A DNA stretch of 20,416 nt from assembly GCA_012513595.1 (NCBI GenBank), contig JAAZBY010000207.1, forward strand, positions 1 to 20,416, in the 5' to 3' direction. This document shows positions 14,249-20,416 of this stretch, in pieces. This DNA is from Chloroflexota bacterium (lineage in GTDB: Bacteria > Chloroflexota > Anaerolineae > UBA1429). A program made the position numbers and the translations under genes. The notes beneath the pieces were generated by a model, which did no database searches, was not told where the DNA came from, and saw nothing but the letters and a program-made list of their open reading frames with translations. Numbering within the stretch: position 1 is the first letter of the stretch; each line of letters starts with the position of its first letter.

Positions 14249-15343
14249 CTACTCTGCCAGCGGTTGTGGGGGGCGTACTCCAAAGCGCTCGGCGAGGCGA
14301 GAGATCTCCGCCAGGACGGGGGCCTCGATGGGGACGCCCTCGCGGCGGTAGCGCTCCGCACAGCGCGCCTCGATCTCGCCGGGCATGAGAATCGCTGCCA
14401 CTCCCTCGCGCCGGGGGACGGCGCGGAGCTCCTCGATGAACCCCTCGATGCGCGCCGTAAAGGCCTCCATCGGCAGAAAGCCGGAGACGTCGATCGCCGC
14501 GAAAAAGTGCCCGATGTTCTGTGGCCGATCGAACTGGGTGTACATGTTGCCCAGGTGCGGGCCGAAATCCGCCCCCGAGAGCATGGCGCTCAGGATCTCG
14601 ACCATGACGGCCAGGCCGTAGCCCTTCGGCCCGCCCACGGGGAGCATCATGCCGCCCTGGAGGGCCGCGTCGATGCTCTGCGTGTCGCGCCCCTCGGCGT
14701 CGAGCGCCCAACCGGGGGGCATGGTCGTCTGCCCCTCCTTGGCCATCAGCTGGATCTTGCCCTTGGCCACCACGCTGGTGGCCATGTCGAGCAGGATGGC
14801 GCCGTACTTGCCGGCGGGGACGGCGATGGCCAGGGGGTTGGTGCCCAGGTAGGGCTTCCGCCCGCCCCAGGGGGGCATGTTGGGCGGCGCGTTGGTGGTG
14901 CTGATGCCGATAAGGCCCTTTTCCGCCGCGGCGTTCAGGTAGTAGGCCGCCGCCCCGTAGTGGTTGGAGTGCCGCGCGGCCACGGCGCCGAGGCCGTGTT
15001 CCCGGGCGAGCTCAATGGCTAGGTCCATGGCAAAGCGCCCCACCACCTGGCCGGGGCCGTTGTCACCGTCGACCACGGCGGTGCCGCCGTGGCGCGCGAC
15101 GATCTGGATATCCGGCTGCGGGTTGGTGGCGCGGGCGCTGAGGCGCTGGATGTAGATATCCAGCAGCCGCGAGACGCCGTGGCTGCCCTGGCCGCGGAGT
15201 TCGGCCTCCACCAGCCCCTCGGTTACCAGGGCGGCGTGCTGGGGAGAAAGCCCGGCGCCCTCCAGGCAGGCGGCCGCCACGCGGGCGAGTTCCGCGGCGC
15301 TGACGCGATAGGTGGTGGGGGTTTCGGACGACGTTGGGGTCAT
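14249..15343 (-). CDS. Ldh2-type malate/L-lactate/sulfolactate dehydrogenase family protein
   Basis: 364 residues of the type-2 malate/L-lactate dehydrogenase family (also ureidoglycolate, sulfolactate and 2,3-diketogulonate enzymes), which interconvert 2-hydroxy and 2-keto acids with NAD(P). Signatures: AELRGQGSHGVSRL at 47-60, ARHSNHYGAAAYY at 123-135 with the catalytic-type His, TTNAPPNMPPWGG near 149-161, YLGTNPLAIAVP at 165-176, DMATSVVAKGKI at 186-197, and LPVGGPKGYGLAVMVEIL at 234-251. Cytoplasmic, normal length. The ATG at 15343 has AAAGGA about 10 bases upstream and starts 26 bases after the URO-D gene. As the last gene before the hairpins, it would convert a 2-hydroxyacid such as lactate to the keto acid. 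Which acid is not determinable; the family is too broad. Confidence 0.92.
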   Translation of the reverse strand: MTPTSSETPTTYRVSAAELARVAAACLEGAGLSPQHAALVTEGLVEAELRGQGSHGVSRLLDIYIQRLSARATNPQPDIQIVARHGGTAVVDGDNGPGQVVGRFAMDLAIELAREHGLGAVAARHSNHYGAAAYYLNAAAEKGLIGISTTNAPPNMPPWGGRKPYLGTNPLAIAVPAGKYGAILLDMATSVVAKGKIQLMAKEGQTTMPPGWALDAEGRDTQSIDAALQGGMMLPVGGPKGYGLAVMVEILSAMLSGADFGPHLGNMYTQFDRPQNIGHFFAAIDVSGFLPMEAFTARIEGFIEELRAVPRREGVAAILMPGEIEARCAERYRREGVPIEAPVLAEISRLAERFGVRPPQPLAE

Positions 15344-15369
15344 GCGAGAGGTTCCTTTCGGTAACGTGT

Positions 15370-16437
15370 TCAGACGCGTGCAAAGGCCGGCGCGCCGACC
15401 TCGCGCACGGTGGCATACATGGTCAGGAGGTTCTCCAGCGGGACGTCCGGCTGGACAACATTGTTCGGCGCGATGACCAGGCCGCCATCATACCCGCAGG
15501 TGCGGATCCGCTCCAAAACCTCGGCGCGGACCTCCTCGGGCGTGCCGAAGGGGAGGGTGTGCTGCGCCGAGATGGTGCCGTGCAGCGTGAGGCGGCGCCC
15601 GTAGCGGCGCCGTAGCTCCGCCGGGTCGACCGACTCGGGCTGGACGGGGTCCAGCATGGTGATCCCGATCTCGACGAGGTCGTCGAGGATGGCCGACGGG
15701 TTGCCGTCGGAGTGAAAGTAGACGTGGCGAATCCCCAGGCGATGGGCCTCGGCGACGACCAGCGCCTCGCGCCGCTTGAAGAGCCGGCGCCAGGTGGCCG
15801 GGGAGATCATCATCCCCTGCTGCATAGAGATGTCGCCAACCAGGCCCAGGATATCCAGCCCTTGGGCCGCCAGGCGCCGGACGAGCTCCAGGTTCCAGGC
15901 CAGCATGCGGTCCAGGAGGGCTTCGGCATAGTCGACGTCGGCCAGCAGGTCCATCATCCACTGGTCCAGCCCGCGGAGGTGCCAGCAGCCCTTGAACAGG
16001 TTGCTGATGCCGCAGATGCGTGCGTAGGGACTGCGCTGTCCCGCGGCGGGAGGGGCGAAGCGCCCCGGCGCGTCCAGGTCAGGGAAGGTATAGTCCTCGA
16101 GCGGGACCACGGCCAGCGGCTGGTAGACGAAGCGGTAGTAGCGCTCCTGGCGGTCGAACCGCACCCGCACGCCCCACTCATCCTCTACCGTGCCGTCCGG
16201 GTGCGCGATGCGCCAACCGTGGCGCGTGTGGGTGGCCCGGGCCTTGAAGGTTTCGGCGACGCCCATGCCAGCCTGGCGAAAGTCGATCCCTAACGCCTCC
16301 TGGATCGCGTTGCGATCCGTAGTGCCCAGGTGCTCCTCGAGCATGCGCCACACTTCCGGGTGGAAGCTGCCGTCCACCGGCAGGCGATCGGCGGGCTCAT
16401 GGTTCAGGCAACACATCACGCGCTCGTACGAGTTCAT
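15370..16437 (-). CDS. Uroporphyrinogen decarboxylase (URO-D) family protein, catabolic subgroup
   Basis: 355 residues of the URO-D/MtaA superfamily barrel. The start MNSYERVMCCLNHEPADRLPV is typical of the non-haem members that lie in sugar or methyl-transfer gene clusters, rather than HemE. Other segments are LGLVGDISMQQGMMISPATW, the barrel-strand HSDGNPSAILDDLVEIGITML, and LHGTISAQHTLPFGT with paired His residues that could bind metal. No corrinoid protein or haem gene is near, so neither haem synthesis nor an MtaA-like methyltransferase role is supported. The function in such clusters is unknown to me. The start ATG at 16437 is preferred over a GTG six bases upstream because GGGGGAG lies 5 bases before it. 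It is 19 bases downstream of the HpcH/HpaI gene. Confidence 0.82.
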   Translation of the reverse strand: MNSYERVMCCLNHEPADRLPVDGSFHPEVWRMLEEHLGTTDRNAIQEALGIDFRQAGMGVAETFKARATHTRHGWRIAHPDGTVEDEWGVRVRFDRQERYYRFVYQPLAVVPLEDYTFPDLDAPGRFAPPAAGQRSPYARICGISNLFKGCWHLRGLDQWMMDLLADVDYAEALLDRMLAWNLELVRRLAAQGLDILGLVGDISMQQGMMISPATWRRLFKRREALVVAEAHRLGIRHVYFHSDGNPSAILDDLVEIGITMLDPVQPESVDPAELRRRYGRRLTLHGTISAQHTLPFGTPEEVRAEVLERIRTCGYDGGLVIAPNNVVQPDVPLENLLTMYATVREVGAPAFARV

Positions 16438-16456
16438 CCACACTCCCCCAATAGTG

Positions 16457-17221
16457 CTAGGCGCGCAACGCCCTGAGCGTTTCGCTGCCCCAGCGGCCGA
16501 TCATCTGCAGGTCCGAGCTGATGGCGAGGAACCGCACGCCGCGATCGAGGAGCACACGGGCCGAGGCGGCGTCCGCAGCGACTGTACCCACGGGGATCCC
16601 CGCCACAGCGGCGACCTGCAACACCCGCGCGATGGCCTGCTGCACCTCGGGGTGTGCCGTCTGCGCCGGATAGCCGTAGGAGGCCGAGAGATCGGCGGGG
16701 CCGAGGAACAGGAGGTCGATGTTCGGCACCGTCACGATCTCTTCAATGTTGGCCACCGCCTCGCGGTTCTCCACGTAGGCGAGGAACATCGTCTCCTGGT
16801 CGGCCATACGGACGTATTCCAGCGGGTCCATCAGGCCATGGTTCGCGGCACGGTGGCTGGTGGCCAGGCCGCGGGTGCCGGTAGGCGGGTACTTGAGGGC
16901 GCGCGCGGCGTACTCGGCGTCCTGCCGGGCCGAGATCTGCGGGACCTGCACGCCCAGGGCGCCCGCGTCCAGCGCCTGCATGATGGCCACGGCATCGTTG
17001 GTCATCACCCGCACAAAGGGCGTAATGCCGACGCCGTCAGCCGCACGGATGAGGTTCGCGGTGGACTCGATCCCCACGGGGCTGTGCTCGTTGTCGATGA
17101 TCACAAAGTCAAAGCCGACCAGGCCCAGGACCTCCACGACGGCGGGGTGCGTGGTGCGCACAAAGGTGCCCAGGACGTTCTCTCCATTGGCCAGCATGGC
17201 CTTTACGCGGTTCGTGCGCAT
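16457..17221 (-). CDS. HpcH/HpaI-family class II pyruvate aldolase
   Basis: 254 residues of the HpcH/HpaI family (4-hydroxy-2-oxo-heptane-1,7-dioate, 2-keto-3-deoxy-L-rhamnonate and 2-dehydro-3-deoxyglucarate aldolases), which cleave 4-hydroxy-2-keto acids to pyruvate plus an aldehyde with a divalent metal. The catalytic set is intact by comparison with HpaI: His46 (IDNEHSP), Arg71 (PFVRV), metal ligand Glu151 (AYVENREAV) and Asp177 (LGPADLSASYG), plus the PPTGTRG loop at 112-118. Cytoplasmic. The ATG at 17221 is only 6 bases after the GntR stop, so the two are tightly coupled. In context it would supply pyruvate and lactaldehyde or a similar aldehyde. RhmA-like activity is attractive beside a rhamnosidase-type enzyme but remains inference. 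Confidence 0.92.
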   Translation of the reverse strand: MRTNRVKAMLANGENVLGTFVRTTHPAVVEVLGLVGFDFVIIDNEHSPVGIESTANLIRAADGVGITPFVRVMTNDAVAIMQALDAGALGVQVPQISARQDAEYAARALKYPPTGTRGLATSHRAANHGLMDPLEYVRMADQETMFLAYVENREAVANIEEIVTVPNIDLLFLGPADLSASYGYPAQTAHPEVQQAIARVLQVAAVAGIPVGTVAADAASARVLLDRGVRFLAISSDLQMIGRWGSETLRALRA

Positions 17222-17227
17222 GCGCTC

Positions 17228-17932
17228 CTAGTCCTCCTCAAGCCTATCCGTGGTCAACTCTTCTACGATGTGTGCAGCCGCCCGGCGCGATCCGCTGAGG
17301 TGCCTTTGCATGGTTTCCTGGGCCAGCGGCGCGTCGCGGGCTAGCAGCGCGGCGATGATGGCGCGGTGCTCCTCGATAGAGAGGTCGGTGCGGCCCGGCA
17401 GCCGCGAGGAGAGGAAGCGGGCGGCGTGCGACTGGTTGCGCAGCATGTCGAGGATGCGCACCAGGCGCCCGTTACCGCTCATCTGCGCCACGGCGTCGTG
17501 CAGGCGATTGTCGACGTCAAAGTAGTGCTGGAACTCCTTCTGCGGAAGGGGGCGGGCGAACGAGGCCAGCTCGTGATCCAGCTCCAGCAAGAGTGCCTCG
17601 TCGACGTGCCCGATGGCCTGCCGGATGGCCAGCCGCTCGAGGGTTTCGCGAAGGTCATAGATCTCGTCGACATCCTCGGGAGACAGGCGGATCACCGAGG
17701 CGCCCACATAGGGCGTCATTTGCACCAGGCCCTCGGCCACCAGGCGCCCGAGGGCGTCGTGCACGGGGGTCTTGCTGACGCCCAGCTGCTCGGCGAGGGT
17801 TTCCTCAGAGAGGCGTTCCCCAGGGCGGAACTGGCCCTCGACGATGGCATCGCGGATGGCCTCGTAGGCGCGGTCGCTGATGGAGCGGGCGGTGACCTTG
17901 GCCAGCCCTGCTCCAGCCCGTCTGGCGGTCAT
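17228..17932 (-). CDS. GntR-family transcriptional regulator, FadR/FCD subfamily
   Basis: 234 residues. N-terminal winged helix-turn-helix (about 15-82): AYEAIRDAIVEGQFRPGERLSEE then LAEQLGVSKTPVHDALGRL, the standard GntR recognition segment. C-terminal all-helical FCD ligand domain (about 88-225) with probable metal ligands Asp141, His145 (DVDNRLHDAV), His189 (EEHRAI) and His211 (QRHLSG). FCD regulators usually sense an acid or sugar-acid intermediate and repress the adjacent catabolic operon; the ligand here is unknown. The frame extends 32 codons upstream, but the ATG at 17932 has CGGAG 7 bases before it and the extension is low-complexity arginine-rich. It lies 70 bases after the permease stop and 6 bases before the HpcH/HpaI gene, so it probably controls this locus. 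Confidence 0.93.
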   Translation of the reverse strand: MTARRAGAGLAKVTARSISDRAYEAIRDAIVEGQFRPGERLSEETLAEQLGVSKTPVHDALGRLVAEGLVQMTPYVGASVIRLSPEDVDEIYDLRETLERLAIRQAIGHVDEALLLELDHELASFARPLPQKEFQHYFDVDNRLHDAVAQMSGNGRLVRILDMLRNQSHAARFLSSRLPGRTDLSIEEHRAIIAALLARDAPLAQETMQRHLSGSRRAAAHIVEELTTDRLEED

Positions 17933-18002
17933 GCGTTCTCCGTCTCCCCTCCGCCGTGGCCGGGATCGGCCCAGGCCACCCTGCGGCTTTCGGCGGGCAT
18001 AC

Positions 18003-19161
18003 TCATCGGGCATAGGGATCGGCCGCATCGCGCAGCCCGTCCCCCAGGAAGTTCAGGGACAGTACCGAGAGGACCACGGCCAGGCCCGGCGTCAGCAGCC
18101 AGGGGGCCTGGGCCACCGAGCGGACGTTCTGGGCTTCCTGCAAGAGGACGCCCCACGAGATGGCCGGGAAGCGGAGGCCCAGCCCCAGGAACGAGAGCGA
18201 CGTCTCACTGAGGATCATCCGCGGTATTGCCAGGGTCAATGATGCGATGATATGGCTGGCAAAAGCTGGCACCATGTGGCGCAGGATGACGCGCAGCTCA
18301 CTGGAGCCACATAGCTTGGCGGCCATCACAAAGTCTTCCTCGCGTAGCGCCAGGAAGCGGCCACGGACCACGCGGGCCAGGCCGGTCCATCCGATCAGCG
18401 AGAGGATCACCGTGATGCCAAAGTACACGCGAACCGGCGGCCAGTTGGGCGGTAGTGCCGCTGAGAGCGCCATCCACAGCGGGATCGTCGGGATGGAGCG
18501 GATGAACTCGACCATGCGTTGCAGGATTGTGTCCACCACGCCGCCGTAGAAACCGGAGATGCCACCAATCAGAACACCCAGTATGAAGCTGATCGCAACA
18601 CCGACGAGGCCGATCGATAGGGAGAGCCGGGAGCCATAGACGATACGCGAAAAGAGATCGGCCCTGTTTGTCTGCCCCGATCAGGAAGAGTCTCTCCTCA
18701 CTGCTAGCGAGGCCAAAAAAATGCGTGTCGGCATCAAGGCGCCCCCACAGACGGTATGGGGTACCAGGAGTGAAAAAGTACACCGGATATACCCGCGAGC
18801 GGTCTTCGGAGAAGACAAGGCTAAACGATTCGAGGTCTCGCGCGGACTGCGTGCCGTAAATGAAGGGGCGCAGATGAAAGTCTCCCCGCCCATCGACAAA
18901 GTGGATCCTGGTAGGGGGCCTGTAGGCCATGCGGGCCTCTTGCTCCTCCGGATCATAGGGTGCTACGAACTCGACGAACGTCGCCACCAGGTACAGGAGG
19001 ACAATCACCACGGTGGCCGCCAGGGCCAGCTTGTGCTTGCGGAACTTCCACCACATGAGCTGCCACTGGGATGCGACCAGGATGTGCTCATCTCGTACCT
19101 GCTCCGGCTCGATGGGTGCGTCGTGCGTCGCGCGTTGGCTTACGTCATCGGCCAGGCTCAT
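18003..19161 (-). pseudogene. DppC/OppC-type ABC transporter permease, interrupted by a frameshift
   Basis: Second permease of a peptide/nickel/oligosaccharide-type importer. The first frame (19161 to about 18660) gives one membrane segment (LALAATVVIVLLYLVATF), then an unusually long external stretch of about 100 residues ending LFLIGADKQG. The frame then fails. Another frame continues exactly with DLFSRIVYGSRLSLSIGLVG, the EAA-type loop (DFVMAAKLCGSSELRVILRH) and the family C-terminus LNFLGDGLRDAADPYAR. Adding two bases near 18659-18661 restores the canonical GRDLFSRIVYG and an intact 386-residue protein. The ATG at 19161 is preferred to the one at 19167, which directly touches GGAAGG. As written the gene is broken; a sequencing or assembly error is at least as likely as real decay. 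It follows the first permease by 37 bases. Confidence 0.85.
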
Positions 19162-19198
19162 GGTCATCCTTCCAGATCATCAACATGCCATGCGGCTC

Positions 19199-20182
19199 CT
19201 ACTCCACGCGGATGCGCGGGTCGAGCAAGGCCAGCAGCACATCGGATACTAGAGTCCCAAGCACCGTCAGAATGCTCAGCATCAGCAAGAAGGTACCGGC
19301 TAGGTACATGTCCTGTGCCTGAAGCGCGGTGAGGAGCAGAGGGCCGGTCGTCGGGAGGCTCAGCACCACCGATACGATCACAGAGCCAGATACCAGGCTC
19401 GGGAGCGTCCACCCCAAGGTGCTGACAAACGGGTTGAGGGCCACGCGCACGGGGTACTTGAGGATCAGCCGCCGTTCCCGTAGCCCCTTGGCGCGTGCCG
19501 TCTCCACATAGGGCTTGTTTAGCTCGTCGAGCAGGTTGGCGCGCATGATGCGGATCAGCCCGGCCGTGCCGCCAATGCCCAACACCACCATGGGCATCCA
19601 GGCGTGTTTCAACATGTCAACCAGCTTGGCCCACGACCAAGGGGCGCGCACGAACTCGTTGGAGAACAGCCCTCCTACAGAGATGCCCAACTGCGAGAAA
19701 GCCAGCCACATGACGATAAGAGCTAATAAAAAGTCTGGTATTCCTAGTCCGAAGAAAGATAGGGCGGTGAATACATAGTCTCCCACTGAATACTGGCGAA
19801 CCGCGGAATAGATCCCGATTGGAAAAGCCACCAGCCATACAAACAAAAGCGATCCCAGAGATAGCACCACGGTGAGGCCAAGGCGCTCCCAGATAAGGTC
19901 GGCGACCGGGGCCTTCCACTGCAGAGACTGGCCAAAGTGGCCATGCAGCATCCCCCACACCCATTTACCGTACTGGACGTAGAGGGGCTGTCCCAGCCCA
20001 TACTGGACCCTGAGAGCGTCGATGAGCTCCTGGTCCACGAACTGCCCCTGGGCTTCCAGGCTGATGACATACGAGGTCAGGTAGTCACCGGGCGGCAGCT
20101 GGATCACGAGGAACGAGATCATCGAGATGACGATGACCGTCGGTATCAGCAGCAGCAGTCTGCGGAGCACAAAGTGAAGCAT
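19199..20182 (-). CDS. DppB/OppB-type ABC transporter permease
   Basis: 327-residue integral membrane protein of the DppB/OppB family, forming with the DppC-type partner the channel of an ABC importer. N-terminus MLHFVLRRLLLLIPTVIVIS (TM1) then ISFLVIQLPPGDYLT, the standard family opening. About five further membrane segments follow, with the ATPase-coupling EAA loop NKPYVETARAKGLRERRLIL around 219-238 and the conserved C-terminal DVLLALLDPRIRVE. The substrate class of such systems includes peptides, nickel, oligosaccharides and glycosides; here the sugar-catabolic neighbours argue for a carbohydrate. No ATPase or solute-binding protein gene is in the window; they may lie beyond 20416. The ATG at 20182 has GAGGAAA about 8 bases upstream. 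Base composition is visibly lower in G+C than most of the window. Confidence 0.95.
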   Translation of the reverse strand: MLHFVLRRLLLLIPTVIVISMISFLVIQLPPGDYLTSYVISLEAQGQFVDQELIDALRVQYGLGQPLYVQYGKWVWGMLHGHFGQSLQWKAPVADLIWERLGLTVVLSLGSLLFVWLVAFPIGIYSAVRQYSVGDYVFTALSFFGLGIPDFLLALIVMWLAFSQLGISVGGLFSNEFVRAPWSWAKLVDMLKHAWMPMVVLGIGGTAGLIRIMRANLLDELNKPYVETARAKGLRERRLILKYPVRVALNPFVSTLGWTLPSLVSGSVIVSVVLSLPTTGPLLLTALQAQDMYLAGTFLLMLSILTVLGTLVSDVLLALLDPRIRVE

Positions 20183-20201
20183 GCCGGGCTTTCCTCATGC
20201 A

Positions 20202-20209
20202 GACTATAC
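20202..20209. promoter_or_regulatory. GntR/FCD operator-like site before the permease operon
   Basis: On the minus strand GTATAGTC differs by one base from the GntR core pattern GT-M-TA-K-AC recalled for FadR-type regulators. It overlaps the near-palindrome ACTGTATAGT (4 of 5 pairs), about 20 bases before the first permease start. The same stretch contains TATAGT (5 of 6 to a -10), but its -35 is poor and a start there would leave almost no leader. Short and degenerate, so a weak call. Confidence 0.25.
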
Positions 20210-20416
20210 AGTTGGCCTGAGGCCTATTCCAGCCCATGCCGCTGCGTGGCCACCTGCCCCAGATGCCTGCTCCGTGCAGTGCGTCCAGAGGCCTGGGCCA
20301 GCCCTTCACATGGGCGGAGGGGACGTCGCGACTGGGGTGTCAGCGCAGTGAGACGTGTGGGCCAGGGTACGCCGATCTTGGCTCCTCCCGGCCCACGCAG
20401 CGTCCCGCTCGCTGAG
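20210..20416. other. Non-coding stretch upstream of the permease operon
   Basis: No convincing reading frame, tRNA or repeat array. Only short GC-rich inverted repeats are seen, such as GGCCT-G-AGGCC near 20214-20224 and GTGGGCC/GGCCCAC at 20357-20363 and 20390-20396. It may hold the true promoter of the transporter operon or the 3' region of an upstream gene outside the window. Confidence 0.4.

Noticed and set aside
14249..15343. Naming the locus a sulfoglycolysis cluster from the Ldh2-type gene plus PfkB kinase and aldolase
   Set aside because: Ldh2 proteins act on many 2-hydroxyacids and no sulfoquinovosidase, sulfonate exporter or sulfolactaldehyde enzyme is visible; kept only as a rival hypothesis.
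15370..16437. Haem biosynthesis HemE for the URO-D family gene
   Set aside because: N-terminus and motifs match the catabolic-cluster subgroup, and no haem genes are adjacent.
18640..18680. Programmed ribosomal frameshift in the permease
   Set aside because: A +1 slip would give GRSLSRIVYG, one residue short of the conserved GRDLFSRIVYG, and ABC permeases are not known to use recoding; two missing bases explain it better.
1..20416. tRNA/rRNA genes, CRISPR arrays, insertion sequences, attachment sites
   Set aside because: No cloverleaf-like segments, regularly spaced repeats, transposase motifs or terminal repeats were found by reading both strands.

Overview
GC-rich bacterial window (by eye well above 60% G+C) with a mostly complete layout of 15 genes and no mobile elements, RNA genes or CRISPR. 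Gene families and style (ATP-cone/nucleoside-kinase fusion, GH106-like glycosidase, Opp/Dpp-type transporters, many Xaa-isomerase and PfkB genes, short gaps, strong AGGAG-type ribosome sites) suggest a free-living heterotroph, plausibly Chloroflexota (Anaerolineae or a relative). That taxonomic guess is inference only.

Left part (1-6316), mostly housekeeping. On the minus strand are an ATP-cone/uridine-kinase-type protein cut by the window edge, a small FMN nitroreductase, and a YgjP/DUF45 zinc-peptidase-like protein. Pyruvate kinase lies on the plus strand. It converges, across a terminator-like stem-loop, on a minus-strand pair: a trypsin-like lipoprotein with two PPC-type beta domains, followed by a sugar-phosphate isomerase/epimerase TIM barrel.

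Middle (6541-9528): a 995-residue GH106-like (alpha-L-rhamnosidase-type) glycosidase on the plus strand. It has no signal peptide, so it should act in the cytoplasm. Its promoter region is divergent from that of the lipoprotein protease.

Right part (9558-20182): a minus-strand catabolic locus of ten genes in two probable transcription units. The upstream unit holds two Dpp/Opp-type ABC permeases (the second broken by a frameshift best explained by 2 missing bases), a GntR/FCD regulator, an HpcH/HpaI aldolase, a URO-D family protein and an Ldh2-type 2-hydroxyacid dehydrogenase. Two strong hairpins and a good sigma70-like promoter then separate it from the downstream unit. That unit holds an L-fucose-isomerase-family enzyme, a PfkB sugar kinase, a class II (GatY/KbaY-like) aldolase, and an RlmI-type rRNA methyltransferase coupled by a GTGA overlap.

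Working model: an oligosaccharide or glycoside is imported and trimmed inside the cell. The released aldose is isomerised, phosphorylated and split into triose units, and the resulting 2-hydroxy or 2-keto acids are handled by Ldh2 and HpcH/HpaI. A 6-deoxyhexose such as L-rhamnose or L-fucose fits best, but the substrate cannot be fixed from sequence. The combination replaces every standard enzyme of those pathways with a member of a different family, which makes it the most interesting part of the window. No ATPase, solute-binding protein or aldehyde dehydrogenase lies in the window.
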